Assembly (NCBI GenBank): GCA_027924645.1
Contig: BSBN01001149.1
Location: 4,216,001 to 4,280,000 of the forward strand
DNA: 64,000 nucleotides
Direction of reading: 5' to 3'
Source of the DNA: Cunninghamia lanceolata
Lineage: Eukaryota; Streptophyta; Pinopsida; Cupressales; Cupressaceae
Shown: piece after piece, positions 12,790 through 25,108 of the stretch
How the letters are laid out: the number at the start of each line of letters is the position of its first letter
Position numbering within the stretch: position 1 is the stretch's first letter
Notes under the pieces: model-generated
Databases searched by the model: none
What the model was told of the DNA's origin: nothing
What the model saw: only the letters and a program-made list of their open reading frames with translations
Program-made: the position numbers and the translations under genes

Positions 12790-13634
12790 CTGCTCAGTGT
12801 GCTCTGCAACATGGGCTTTTGGTTTAGACTCTCCTTGCTAGGACTATTCAGAAGCCAAGCGTTTTCGACAATCTTTCCTCATGTGGCCATACTTATGGCA
12901 ATAATTGCACTGAATGTACTTCTTCTTGGAAGAATCCTGGGATTGACCTTCGCTGGTCTGTTGAGAGGGTTGATTTTTGCCCTTATTCTTCTGAAAGGAC
13001 TTGGTAGTAAATGCCTGCTCTGTGGAGGATGCACTAGCACTACTACCGAACTGCAGTTTCCAACGATCTTATTGCAGAAGTTTGTTGCAAAGCTCGGGAA
13101 ACTTCAAGTCAACATTAGTTGAGGTAATGTTGAGCGTCTCGATAAAGTGCTCATAAGACTTTGGTAGACTCTTTAGAGTGATGACTACCATATCTTCCTC
13201 CTCCATCTTCCGACCAATCGCCTCCAACTGATCACGTATGTCCTTGATTTTTGTGAGATGCTCTTGCAGAGACACCTTTTCATCCATCATGATCGAAAAA
13301 AGCATGTTCTTTAGAAAGAATGCGTGGCTCTTGTCGGATGTCTCATGAAGGTCCTTCAGATGATCCCAGATTTCTTTAGCTGATTTACCATACAGAACTT
13401 GAGGCAGCTGGTCATCGGTGATCGACAATTTAATAAGCATTACCGCTTTGCGATTCTGTTCATCAAATTTATCCTGATCTTTATCCCCGTTGGAGGGTGT
13501 GTAGTTTTGCCTAGAACAATCTGGTCAAGGCACTGATACTCAAAAATGGTCATCATACGATGCTTCCAGGTGTTGTAGTTGCGGCTGTTGAACTTCTGGC
13601 TGCCTTCTAACATAATGTTGGACAAAGATGCCAT
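12790..13634 (-). pseudogene. Copia gag (UBN2 type) with CCHC zinc knuckle
   Basis: On the minus strand the reading begins MASLSNIMLEG at 13634, the usual plant copia gag start. It continues through a UBN2 capsid region at 13069-13440 (VSLQEHLTKIKDIRDQL) and a CCHC knuckle, CNYCHKYGHMRKDC, around 12862-12915. The knuckle binds genomic RNA in the family. A frameshift near 13440 separates the start from the capsid region, and others precede the knuckle, so the protein is not made intact. Confidence 0.85.
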
Positions 13635-14406
13635 CTTTCACGCTTTCCGAGGCAGATAGACAACACAAACAAACAATAGTGCTCAAACCCTAGCACGGAC
13701 TTCGAGGCACAAATCTCGAGGTGATTATATCGAGCGTTGATTGCTAAAATGACCATGGGCTGTGTCATGTCCCCATTTCCAGTGTGATCACATGTGGAGT
13801 TGATGATTAGCCTATTCACCATTGCCGTAGGCTAATAATTGTGGTAAGGGAATGAGTTTGGTTTGAGTTTGTTTCTAGAGGATGAAAAACTATAATGTTG
13901 GCTCAACTAGTGATTTTTATTGGATTTTTGGCTAAGTGTTGCTAAGTGGTATTGTTTATCTAGCCAAAATATCATGTTCTTCTAGCTATGTTGGAGGATA
14001 GAGAATGGGAACATGGGAAATGCAATATTTAAATTGTATTTTCATAATTTCATAGGTTGATTCAAATGGAAGCCAAGTGGACACAAGGGAAAATGCCAAT
14101 CTTTAATTACATTTTCAAAATATATTTCATCTAGAGTTTGCAACGCCACTTGGAGGTTGACGCCACCCTTGGAGGAGATAAAATAATAATAAAAGTTTGC
14201 TTGTTGATTGGGTTTTGTGCCAACGCTCAAAGGAAAAGGTGATTTCAAGTTGTTTTCATTGGATCAAGCGCTCAACGTCTAGGAGAAGGATTTCAAAATA
14301 ATAATAAAATATTGACTTCATTGGATCATGCACCCAACGCCTAGGAGGAGTTTTCAAATATTAATAAAATATTGTTGTTTGCTTTGAATCATGAGCCCAC
14401 GCCAAG

Positions 14407-16965
14407 TGTCATGTCCCCGTTTCCGGCTTGATCATCAAGTGTATAATGGATTAGCCTAATCCTCATTCCCGGAGGCTAATTCTGAATGATAAGGGAATGA
14501 ACTGGGTTTTGACTAACTCTGGGTGTTATTTTGCAGGTAGAATCAAGGAGTTTTGAGTCAGAATCCACTAAGTCATGAGCAAGGCGCCCATTTTGGCAGA
14601 ACTCCTCCCTTCTGGCGCCTAGCTTCAAGAGTCACTTCTGGCAGTGAAGATGGGGATCCAAACAGAAGGCGCTCCACCTGGATGGGTTCTTCCAACCAAG
14701 CACCTAGATCAGAGATGAACTTGAGTAAGATATAATGAGGTTTTCATGCCTAGGCGCAAATGTCACTCTGACAAGTCTAGATGTGCGCCTAGCTTGGAAC
14801 AAGGGTTTCAATGTCTCCAGAAGGGTGGCGCTACCTTTGGAGAAGGAGATATCAACTTCTAGAATCATAATGCATTGGAAGTGTCGAAGGAAAATGGCTA
14901 AGTATAGCCTAGGCGCACATTCTACATCAGAATTCCCAAAAGTGCGCCTAGACTCTGAGCGTCAAGATTGTATTCCAAACAAGCACAGGGCTCCTCCAAG
15001 TAGATCAAGTGAGTCTCATCCTCAATGAAGATCAAGTAGAAAGATGAAATGATCATGTCTTGGTTGTTAGGCGCACATTGAGTCAAGAAACATCCTTTTG
15101 AGATTCTATCATGGATGATGATAGATATTGAGTTGAAGGTTTCTCATCAAAGTATATTGCCTTGTCAAGAAGATATGACCCTAGGCGCCAATGTGACACT
15201 CTGCAACACTCCAAGTGCGCCCAAGAACATCAAGGCGCCAAAACATGACTCCATGACCTTGAAGATGCGCCTAAGGGGGTAAATGATCTCCAAACTCCTC
15301 AAAAAGCCAGGGCGCTTGGTAAGATAAGTGTTTTGTTTGATCACAAAGACTCCAAGTGTGAGCGCCACATGTATGAAGGCGAATCCAATTCAAGGCGCTA
15401 GTTTCCTCCTACACAGACTCAGAAGTGCGCCTAAGATCAATTCCTAGAAGTGCGCCTTAGCAGGAAAAATCATTGGAAGGGTAAGAGTGCATCACCAATG
15501 GTTAAAGATGAAGTTTAGAAGACATCCACTCAAGTGGAATCATTAAAGAAGACAAGATCATGGATGAGGCGCATCTTTGGTCAAAAACTCCTCAAATATG
15601 CGCCTAAAGAGAAAATGAGTATCAAAACATCCTTCAAGATCAAGGCGCTAGCATTGAGGAAGATGCTATCATTTTCAGAAACCTCAAGACTTTGCAAATA
15701 ATGAGTAGAATTGGTTAAGTCACACACTAGGCGCAAATCCACTGTCGAATTCTCCAAATGTGCGCCTAGATGAAGAATGAAGTTAGGGAAGTGAGTTTGG
15801 ACATTCTAATCAGGGCGCTCAACAAGGTATGTTGCATTGCTACTCTCAAGGATACAAACACATGAAGACTTGGTAAGATAAATCATCAAACACCCAAGGC
15901 GCAAATTCTCCATTGCAACACCTAAGGCGCCAATCTACACTTTTTCTACCCACAAATGCGCTTAAGTGAAGATGAGGACTAAAACAAGGTTTTAAATACT
16001 CTGGGGATGGGCGCTTGGATAAAGAAGCATCAAAAGGTCTACAAACAAGTGTTTGAAAGTCTTGAATAGAGTAAAATATCATCACAAAGGTGTTAGGCAC
16101 AATACCAAGTCTCTGGAGCACTAAATATGCGCCTCAAGTAGATTGACTTAGCATTGGAGCTAATAGACTTCCTTCGGAATGTGAAGACAACACAAGGGAT
16201 CATTCCCTAGTTACATCACCTCTTGTTGGCACCTAGTCCTCAGTTGAGCGCAAGTTCATGATCAAATTACTTCGATTGGGCGCCTAGAATAAGCTGTAGC
16301 AACTTCAAGCACCTAAGCTCTCATTGGTCGACAGGATGTCATTGGGATCCGTTCCACTGCATTGGGTAAGGTTGCCACCTCAGACTGAGTTGTTAGATGG
16401 AATATTCTCTATGGATATGCTTCTTGGAAAACGTGCCTTGGTTCCTCTTTGTGCATTGAAAAACGTGCCTTCATTGCCTTTGGAAGGCCTATAAAAGGAG
16501 GAGCTCTCTCATTCATTTGGCATCTGTTCATTAGACAAAATTCTCTCTGCAAAGCTGTTGAGCTTGTAATCTTGAAGCCTGCGAGTTTCAAGTGTTGAGG
16601 TGATGCTCCCTCAACAAGCAAGGTGATGCTCCCTTGTTATATTGTGAGGTGTTGACATACAGTTAACATTATTGAGTTGATCAAGTAAAGAAATCATTGT
16701 AGACATCAAGGCTTCAAGGCCTTTCTTTTGTATTTCCATTGAATAAGTTGTAACTTCATGCTATTGAAGCATTATCTGTGTAATAAGACATTTGTCAGAT
16801 GATTGAATCAAACAATAAGTCAAGCGCCCAACTCTAAGGTTGATTCCTTCAAGTAGTTGTCTTTGATGTATATCTTTGTATTGTGGCAGTAGTGATGAAT
16901 TGATAGCAAGTAAAATTGTTTAAGGAAGGAAAAAATTTTAGTAGCATTAGTTGGGTAATCTTACA
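14407..16965 (+). mobile_element. Solo LTR (TSD CCAAG), innermost layer
   Basis: CCAAG lies at 14402-14406 and 16966-16970. The LTR runs TGTCATGTCCCC...GTAATCTTACA, 2559 bp. A TATAAAAGG box lies at 16490-16498, followed by an R/U5-like region with GAGGTGATGCTCCC-type phrases. Most of its U3 (about 14550-16350) is filled with dispersed GCGCC/GGCGC motifs. It sits inside solo LTR 13763-18258, which sits in copia, which sits in hAT. Confidence 0.92.
14550..16350 (+). repeat. Inverted CTAGGCGCA / TGCGCCTAG motif array in U3
   Basis: Some thirty GGCGC or GCGCC motifs alternate in orientation, many as facing pairs. Three facing pairs are perfect: 14750-14758 with 14784-14792 (9 bp), 14909-14918 with 14942-14951 (10 bp), and 15727-15735 with 15761-15769 (9 bp). 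Arm spacing is about 25 bases each time. The unit sequence between arms is not conserved. Confidence 0.8.
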
Positions 16966-18263
16966 CCAAGGGAAGAGATGAATGAAATTTGGAATTTCAT
17001 TGCCCAAGGAGCTGCCGCCCAACAAAGAGGTATTTTAAGTAATAAACAATGTTTTTATCCTAGAAAAGATTGCCGCCCATGATAAGGAGGAAAAACATTT
17101 AAAAAACATATTGTTTGAGTGCATGGAAATTGCCGCCCAAGCTAGAGGAGAGGTAATTCATTTAAAATTGTATTTTATTCTCCAAGAAAAGATGGACACC
17201 TATGTGAAGAAGATATAGTTTTTTTAAATGTTGGTGGTTGGAGTATGTATTGCATTTAAAATTGTCATTGGCCAGTTGCATTCTCATTGGTGGACTTCAA
17301 ACAATTGCAAAATTGGGGCTACTTGGGACGCCTAGGCCAAGAGGAGAATAAATAGAGCCATTTGCCATCAATTTGCAACTATTGATCACTTGGTAAGTTT
17401 TCATATACTTGCGTTTTGGTTGGAAATTGCATTTTTTAGTATTTTGGCAAGGAGATGATCCCTTGATTTTGATATGGAGATGATCCCATATCATATTGTG
17501 AGGTGATATCATAAGGATTTCATCATTGTTATTGAATTGCAGGTTTTTATGGTGATATTGAAGGATATATGGTTTGCTTTTGAAGTCATTGAATCATTGA
17601 TACATCATTGAAGGCTTCCAAGGTAGCCGATTTGCATGAAAAGTGCATGAAAAGGCTCTTTTAGTGTGTTTTTGCTAGCGTATGACATTCTGATTTCTGA
17701 ATCAGCGAGCTGGGAATTGATAACAGGGCTGTTAGACATCATTCTATTTCATATTTTGAAGGCTTGAAGCATAAAGAACAATCAAAAGAAATATCGCTGC
17801 CCTCCTTTGCCCTATCACTAGCCTTTGGAGGCTTGTTTTGGCATCATTTTGGCATTCTTGACAAATCTGGGTTGTGTAATCAAGTTGCAGCAGTCTGACC
17901 AGCAGGTACAACAGTCAAATCAGGGCATATAAGGTCAGCCACAACCATCATACATCCCTAGTTGGAGTCTTACATCATTGGTCTTAATTGCCTATCACTA
18001 GGCTAGGGTTTTGCTACACATTTGTTCTTCTATTTCATTTGTATGAGGACTGATTTTAAACTCAGTCAAGGCTGATGTAATAACCCAGCACTTTGCAATT
18101 GTAATCATCATCATTGAAATCAATAATAAGCATTGGAGGTTTCGACATTCACTTTCTATTGTGTTCTTTGATATTGTTATGTGTTTATAATTGATCATTT
18201 GGTGATTGCATTGAAAGAGATTGAAAAAAATTCAGTTATACCTAGTAGGGTATTTACAGGCTG

Positions 18264-18914
18264 GATCTGATATTTGTCAAATACTTTGGTTGGTCAATGA
18301 TGACCACTGACTGAGCTGAGCGCTTAACACAATAAACGCCAGCCAAAAGAAATAAATCCCACCAAATATTGAAATCGCTTTTTATCACACGACCAAGGTA
18401 AAAATGCCACAAATCACAGTGTTGATGCACACCAACAGGAAAGTGCGACCAAAACAGAAGCCGCAATCAGATGTCCAAATAAAAAAATCATGACTTAGAA
18501 AATGAAGACGCCAACAGGAGAGTTAAGGAAGTGCAGAGGGAATAGGTTGATCAGAGATCGGAACCTCCCACAAGGAAAATAAAACGCGTCTGTGAATCAC
18601 CGAAATCCAACACAGAACAAGTAGTGACCGCTGAAAGTCTTACAAAAAGACGCCCAATAAAAAATGCGACCTTGCTAGGAAAAACGTGACCATCTGAAAA
18701 CGTCGACCCTGCAAATCTTACACGAATAACGACCTTAGTAACAAAACGCGATCAAAACAGACAGCGAATTTGAAATCTCAACCCTGCCAAAAAGCGCCGA
18801 CCAGACATAGAAAATCACAAACCAGGAAGAAACCAACGTCGTCTGTACGCCATACGGAAATTACAGAGCGCCAAAAGGAAAAAAAATTCAAAAAATAGGT
18901 TTCCTGCTTCGCTG
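18264..18914 (-). other. Copia 5' untranslated leader
   Basis: Continuous with the PBS of the copia 5' LTR. No ORF of note. It carries scattered CGACC/AACGCC words, but no function is evident. Confidence 0.6.
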
Positions 18915-18926
18915 GCTCTGATACCA
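18915..18926 (-). other. Copia primer-binding site (tRNA-iMet)
   Basis: The minus strand reads TGGTATCAGAGC, complementary to the 3' end of plant initiator tRNA-Met. It directly abuts the LTR edge, which fixes the 5' LTR as the right-hand copy. Confidence 0.95.
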
Positions 18927-19126
18927 TGTAATGGATTAAATCAAAATTATATTAATTACAAAAGAGCAAAGCTCTTATAGAGTTACAAGAAGATGTTTCT
19001 AAATATACAAAACAAAAGTTTCTAATGCTATGTTTCTAAAAGAAGCTAAAGCTAACAAATAATTAGAAACTAACTAATAAAATACAATATTGACCATTAA
19101 TAAAAATTCTAAATATTATTTTAATA
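18927..19126 (-). repeat. Copia 5' LTR
   Basis: 200 bp, the same length as the left copy, with about nine substitutions. It is flanked on its outer side by the TSD GTTTG and on its inner side by the PBS. Confidence 0.92.
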
Positions 19127-19131
19127 GTTTG

Positions 19132-19590
19132 AGACTCAGCAGGAGTGCGTCTTTGTGTTATAGGTGGAGGCGCGTCTCTGTGTTGGAGGGTGTGCTTTCT
19201 CAGCATCGGCGTTTAGAGTAAAAACATAAAATAAAATGAACACGTCTCCTCTCAGCGTCGAGTTTCCTTAGATTTTTTAGGTTTTGTTTTACTTTTTAGT
19301 TTTAACTTTTAGGTTAAAAAATCTCAACAGATTTTAAAAACTTTACATTTTTTTAAATGACAATCAAAAACGAAAATCGGGTCAAAATACTCCAAAAAAC
19401 CTCAGGAATCTTTTGAAAAACGTGATGTCAGTGGCTGAAACGGGAGGAATTAGACGGAGTTGCCTAGAAACGTTTCATGACACAAATAGTAGAACCCTGG
19501 ACTATTCCATAGGGATTTTGGGACGTACCCGATTCTGGCACGTACCCGTACCTGGAATCCCCAGAGCATATAGCCGATTTGACTACTTAG
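19132..19590 (-). other. hAT right arm
   Basis: Non-coding hAT sequence between the copia insertion and the terminal inverted repeat. It contains several CGGGTACG-like words near the end (19520-19560) that reappear inverted near the left end (2800-2850), consistent with subterminal transposase-binding repeats. Confidence 0.6.
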
Positions 19591-19598
19591 CCTAAAAG

Positions 19599-20225
19599 TT
19601 ATCTCTTGAGAGTTTATAATTAAGTGCTTTGAGCACGTAATTTAAAATGATAGTTGAAGTCAGACTTATGCTACAAATATTGTCGTTAGAACATTGAAGT
19701 CAAGTTATTATGTTTTTGTGCAAGAATTTGATGAGTTATAGTAAAGATTGGCGTTGAATTTTGCATTAGCACGCGTCTTTCTTGCATTGTGTTTCTTGTT
19801 GCTAGTAGAGTAGTTTTTTTGTTTAATCATCTCCCATTGATGTAGATTACTGGTAATTGATTTAGCTGATAATTAGCATTCATTAGTGTTATTCCTTCAA
19901 ATCTTTATTTGCACTTTGGTATCTGTTTTAGTTAGTAATAAATTGTCTATTCATTTGTGCTTGATAGTTTATTTTGCTTATATCTAAAAATCTCGCTACA
20001 GGTTTTGATTATTGATAGTCTAGCACTTGCATTTGGGGCAAAAACATAGTTAATTGAATATTTACATTTAATTCAAGACCCCATTGAAATCTTGTACATT
20101 GTACATACCTGCACATTCTCATTATAGTTTTAGGCTTTGGAGGTGCCATCAAAGTCCAATTTGAACCATCCGACCTCAGAAGGAATCCATTTAGTTGTCA
20201 TTCGCAACATATGGGACTTATCTCC
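19599..20225. other. No gene seen; right flank of hAT
   Basis: Mixed-composition sequence between the hAT and the next solo LTR. No coding similarity or repeat structure was recognised. Confidence 0.4.
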
Positions 20226-20230
20226 CCCAA

Positions 20231-21470
20231 TGTAATGTCCCCTTTTTTCGAGTGATCACCTAATGGAGTCGGTTAGCCTATCCTATTCCCGTAGGCTAAG
20301 CCGGAAGGGCCAGGGAATGATCTAATTTATTAAATACTATATTTAATCAATTTATTTGGGCAAATAGAAGATGTGAAATGACTTTCTATAATTTTGTGAG
20401 CCATTTGGAAAAATAAAATAAATTAAATAAAATAGCCATGAAGGTGGATGACCAAGGAAGAGCCCTAGAAATGAAATATCAAGTGCCAAAAGAGGTTTGC
20501 TCCTCTTGGAGAAAATAATAAAAATAAAATAAAAATATTTCTTGGCGCCTAGCATGAGGTCGGCCAAGGGAGAAGAAAAAACAAAACAAAATAAAATATT
20601 TTGCCAAGAGGATGTCGGCTAGGGCTGGAATGAGAGGAAAATTGGCTATAAATACAAGGTCTTTTGGAGTCATTTCATCATCCATTATCATATTTTCTTC
20701 ATTGTGTTTTCTCAATTGGCTGCAACTTTTGTTGGGCTATATTCCAAGGATGAGAACCCTTGTGAATATCGGTGAGTTGGACGAAAACCTAGCTCATCTT
20801 GTGGTGGACTCATCACGGAGTTCAATTTGTACTTCATTGGAGACTTGGAGCTTGATTGCATATTCAGATTTTCAGATTGGCATTGGAGCATTATTTTGTG
20901 TGGCATTTTGTGTTGACATTGCACTAGGGTTTTACCCTAGATTGGAGCGCCACCTTTGGAGAAGAGTGATCTTGGCTTGTGTGAGGCGATTTCATCATTT
21001 GGAGGGTTTGCAAACCCTAAACCTAGTTGCCGCCATCATCCTTGCAAGCGTTGCTGTTTTGGAGGGTTTGTTGAGCATCATTCTTCATCATTTGGTATGT
21101 ACAAACCTAGGGTTTAGATCTGATTTGGACAGCAGCATTCCGAGCCATGTTTGATCATGTTTTAGCCCATGATTTGATGTAATTTCCAGTCATCATGTTC
21201 AGTTTTGTAACAGCAGATTTATATTCAGAAAATCAGACTTTGTGTTGCATTTGGATGGCTATAGCTTGTGTATTTCATGGTGGAATCCATGTTTGATGAG
21301 ATCAGCATTTAGAAATATCATTTGGCATGTTTATTTGACATTCTTTGGCACTTGTACGTTTGCTGTTATATTTGTTTACAAATCGGAAATAAAAATCAGA
21401 ATTCAGAAATTAGGGTTTGAACAGAAAAAGATATCAGAATTTTAGGGCAGATCCAGTTAGGGATTTTACA
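20231..21470 (+). mobile_element. Solo LTR (TSD CCCAA)
   Basis: CCCAA lies at 20226-20230 and 21471-21475. The LTR runs TGTAATGTCCCC...GGGATTTTACA, 1240 bp, with a TATAAATA box at 20647-20654 followed by R/U5 sequence with GACGAAAACC. It is the same family as the minus copy 5650-8830 and the plus copy 43466-49922. No internal element sequence adjoins it. Confidence 0.93.
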
Positions 21471-21475
21471 CCCAA

Positions 21476-21975
21476 CCCCATTAACGGGGGATTTTAATAA
21501 CAAATATTATTAATAATAAATTACTAATAATAAATATTTAAAAAATATTTTAAAATCGTTTTTTAATTTTTAGATTTTAACAATTTTAACAAATTTAATT
21601 TTAAAATAAATTAATAATTGATAATTATTTTAATCCAAAAAAATCTTCAATTAAAAATTTACAATTAAAATCAAATTCGACAACAAATAAATTCGACATT
21701 TTGACACACCAATATGGACAACTCGACATTTTAACGACTTGAACAAGTGACAGACATAACTTTGACAATTTTATTTTAATGACACAAACATATTTCAACA
21801 AGAGCACTCAGCTTGCGACTTTGATAAACAATCGACTTGCAACTTCAATGTTGATATGATAATTCCAACTTAGACACAATGTTGCAACAACATCTCAACA
21901 ATTCGACATTTCAAGACTTTGACAAAACGACGGACAATTCGACACATGACAATTTGAAGTTGAGAGGATGAGAGG
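21476..21975. repeat. AT-rich tract and degenerate CGACATT repeats
   Basis: 21480-21660 is AT-rich. From 21680 to 21960 short phrases such as TTCGACATTTTGACA and CGACAATTTGACA recur about ten times with variation. No coding content is seen. Confidence 0.5.
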
Positions 21976-23500
21976 GATTTCATATAAGAGAATCCAGTTT
22001 CAGATTGGGTACAACAAACTTTATGCTTGGAAGATAGTCCTCATATATGATTCTGTCTTGATGTGGCGGAGAAGATTAGCCTCAATCCTTCTTGCCAATG
22101 TCTAGTCTTTGCCATCGTAGGCTTTCTTTGAACTTCACCCTTTCTTTCCTCTGCTGGTCCTAGAGCCTCCTTTAGGATTTGCAGCTTGAAAATCTTTGTG
22201 ATGAGCAACCTGCATACATTATGAGTAGGCCGAGATAGACCAACACCTAAGGACTTAACCATTTTGACAGGAAAGATAACATAGTTGACATTGATCTGAC
22301 AAGAATGACCTGACATTCGACTACAAATATGATTAAACATAGTTTTTTTTAGGGGTAACAAATTTGGGTACCATCATGGTTAAAGCAAAGACCAATATTT
22401 GGCTGTAAACAAAGATTTATTGGAATAATGGCCATGAATGCCGACTTTTAGCTATGTCAAAAACCAATATCCTATATCAATAGGAAATGATTAAATGGAC
22501 AAATGTCACGATTTTGGAAAGTAAATTGCCAAAGGAATACACAAAGTTATTACTTTGATGAATAACAAGCATCAATGCAAAAGTTAATACAGCCATTTAA
22601 TTCAATTTAGTTCTTGGAATCACAAACACAAGATCAATGACCTCCACATAAGCTTTTGCAACATAGGCTTAACATCAACTTACATCCATTCATTTACTAA
22701 ACAAAACACAAAGACTTGACTTCATAGCTTGAATGACAATTTTTGCATCGTAAGTTTGGCATCAACTCCCATTATCCTCTACTATGTGCTCAAGGCACTT
22801 ATCTTATAAGCTCCAAAATAAGCTTCTAGGGAACAAATAATAATAAAATAATTTCTTTAAAACTGCTTTAAAGTAACCTTGATCCCCATTCATGAAAAAG
22901 AGGAAATAAATCACTTAAAACTACTTAAAATAGGCACCTCCATGCTTTAAATCTGCTTTCTCCTCAACTTATATGCTGACTGGGATAAGGTTGTCATGAA
23001 TGAATTTTTGATTTAGATCTTAAAGGTAGGTGTTTGACTTTGGTCCTTAGCCAACTTATTTGCCAGTCACACTTTTAGTAAGGCACTACCAAGTGAAAAT
23101 CACAACTTTTTAATGTTTTAGATCTGAAACGTGAGTGGGTGTGATTCTTTGAAATTATTGCCAGCTGCAAGTCACCATTTTGAGATGGCATTGCACATGA
23201 AAAGCGTGATGTCTACTCATTCCTTTTTGTTTGTATGTTTGTCGTGATTTTACCAAACATTCAACACTTTTATCGCCTTTTCTCGACTTGGCCACTGTGA
23301 AAGTGTGCCAATCACATAAGTCTTTTGCCATAACCATTGTTGTGATTTCATTATATGTTGCTAGGTTGGTCACGTTTATGGGCTGGTATTGCTAGGTAAA
23401 AGGTGTGATTCACTTTACTTATTTCCCTTTGTATGTTGGTTGTGATTTCGTAAAACATTAAGCACTTGGTGGGAAAATTTGGTTGTGTCATCACTTAAAA
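21976..23500. other. Unassigned sequence, probably decayed gypsy 3' part
   Basis: It lies downstream, in the minus sense, of the gypsy gag at 23870-24982. No protease, RT or integrase motif could be read with confidence, and no 3' LTR matching 25122-28149 was found. It may be a heavily mutated internal region or unrelated DNA. Confidence 0.3.
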
Positions 23501-23869
23501 AGTGCAAAATGAGTGTGTTGCCTTTGGTTGCATCATTGTTTCTTTTGGGACAAAGTTCCATCTAGTCTTTGCCACCATCCTTTGATATTCCGTTTCTCTT
23601 CTTCTTGTGTTGGAGTCACCTTAACATTCAAAACTTGATTGTCTGCATGTGATAATCCTTATTCACGAGCAACTTGCAAACATTGTTGGTTGGCAAGAAT
23701 AGATTGTGCAATGTCCCCCTTTTTATATTTTTGTATTTTTGTATTTTTTTTTTGTATTTTCTTAGTCACTGCTTCCTATTCTTCAATTTTCACTTCTTGC
23801 TCCTTTGCATCAATCTCACTATTAGAGATTATCGCTATATAGTGTACTTAACCTAAACATTGATGTCCA

Positions 23870-24982
23870 GGTTCCCAAAGCTCTTTGCAAGAAAAACATA
23901 GTTTCTTTCTTTGAAGTTCATTTCTTGTTTCATCATCTTTCCTTGCTTTGGGTGGTATATTTTGAGAGAAGCTATACCTTTCTTAAGTGGTTTCCTCTGT
24001 TGAACTATTGGCGATGCTTTTGGAACAAATTTGTTTTTTGGTATTGAAGCTTCCAATGTGAATGGTCTTTTTATAGCTTCCTATAGTGAAAGTGGATTGA
24101 AGGCCTTTACCCAACAGGTTTAGATAAACCTTCCATAAATAGAAAGGTGAGTCTCCTCTTTGATAGATTTGGGACCATTACAAATAGTTTTTGGAACTCG
24201 GTCACATAACTATCAATAGTAGTAGATTGCCTTAACTGAGTTAATTCCCTGAAATGTGTTTCCGGATCCTGTTTGTCAAATCTGTCAATGAGTCTTTGGT
24301 TGAATTCTTCATAAATACCAATAAGATTGTGATCCTAGGTGATTAACCCATTGTACCACCATTCGTGTGCTATACCTTCCAAATGAAGTGTAACAAATTT
24401 AATGGCATCTTCCTCATACATTAGATTTAGTGATAAATAAGTATCCAATTTCTGGATCCAAGCTCGAGCTGTGCATTTGTGTGAGCCATCAAATGACGGA
24501 ATGGTCAACTTATTCAACTTGTTTTGTAACTCTCTATGTGGTTGATTTGTATTTTGTCTTCTATCAATTTTTGTTTCACCTTTGATCTTCAAATTACAAA
24601 AATTGGTAAGTGACATCTCTACATGAAAATCTAGAGCAAGAGACCTGTAGTCATGAAAATATGCTGCAAAGTTATTTTCTACTTGTACTGGTTCTTCTTC
24701 CTCTGGTTGTTCTTCCCTCATTAAGAATGTAGGTTGAGTAAGCCTAGGCGTAGATCCAACCGTGGTTTTGATGGTTCTATTATTTACCATTGCACTTCCT
24801 TCACTTGCAGAATTTGCTTCTTGTCGAGGAATAGTTAAATTTTGCATTGTTTGTAACAATTGTGCCATATGATTGGTCATCTGTTGTTTTCTCTGGCTCG
24901 ATTTGATAATCGCATTATATTGAATCTTAGCTTTTTCCTCATATGTTGGAATCCTTTCTGCTCTTTCTCTTCTGTCACCCAT
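23870..24982 (-). pseudogene. Ty3/gypsy gag, degraded
   Basis: The minus-strand reading starts MGDRRERAERIPT at 24982. It has the capsid block IPSFDGSHKCTARAWIQKL followed by FVTLHLEGIAHEWW, the same architecture as the gag at 56691-57914 and the fragment at 43180-50100. Reading on, RLIDRFDKQDPETHFREL and FMEGL continue the capsid to about 24100. The zinc-knuckle region near 23880-23930 is scrambled: the expected C-x2-C pattern is not intact. Stops and frameshifts lie at 24330 and below. Confidence 0.8.
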
Positions 24983-25108
24983 TTCTAATTCTTCGATCTT
25001 TGGTCTTGTGTCTTAATCTTGTAACCTTCTCTAATAAGTTGTTTAATTTCTATCACCAGGCTACATTAATTTAAGCTTTTTATAAACCCTCAGGCTAGCA
25101 AGAAAACA

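Larger units (their letters stand above)
13763..18258 (+). mobile_element. Solo gypsy LTR (TSD GGCTG) inside copia, interrupted
   Basis: GGCTG flanks it at 13758-13762 and 18259-18263. It starts TGTCATGTCCCC and ends TATTTACA; without the nested LTR it is about 1.93 kb. Its start matches the minus-strand start of the complete chromovirus LTRs at 51354-53287 and 58009-59938 (TAGCCTATT...GTAGGCTAAT, then GTAAGGG), and the lengths agree, so it is the same family. It landed upstream of the copia gag, between PBS and gag. Confidence 0.9.
9347..19126 (-). mobile_element. Complete Ty1/copia retrotransposon (TSD GTTTG) with nested insert
   Basis: GTTTG lies at 9342-9346 and 19127-19131. Identical-length 200-bp LTRs bound the element at 9347-9546 and 18927-19126. 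Reading is minus-strand: 5' LTR on the right, then a primer-binding site, gag, protease, integrase, RT, RNase H, polypurine tract and 3' LTR on the left. Removing the nested LTR 13763-18258 and its TSD leaves about 5.28 kb, typical for copia. The two LTRs differ at about 9 of 200 positions by eye, indicating a moderately old insertion. The ORFs carry stops and frameshifts, so it is no longer autonomous. Confidence 0.92.
2786..19590 (-). mobile_element. hAT transposon, disrupted by nested LTR elements
   Basis: The element is bounded by a perfect 8-bp TSD, CCTAAAAG, at 2778-2785 and 19591-19598; 8 bp is the hAT hallmark. Its ends form imperfect terminal inverted repeats: the left end begins CTAAGTTGCCGAATCGG and the right end, read on the minus strand, begins CTAAGTAGTCAAATCGG. 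Removing the solo LTR 5650-8830 and the copia 9347-19126, each with one TSD copy, leaves about 3.8 kb, a normal autonomous hAT size. The remaining interior holds a decayed DUF659-type transposase gene on the minus strand plus AT-rich non-coding sequence at 8831-9341 and 19132-19590. The element is the oldest layer of this nest. Confidence 0.85.

Noticed and set aside
20612..21154. 180-residue plus-strand ORF
   Set aside because: It lies across the TATA box and R/U5 of the solo LTR 20231-21470, and the related LTRs do not keep it open.
23701..23725. LTR start (GCAATGTCCCCC)
   Set aside because: No TG start, no TSD, and it lies inside a minus-strand reading that continues on both sides.
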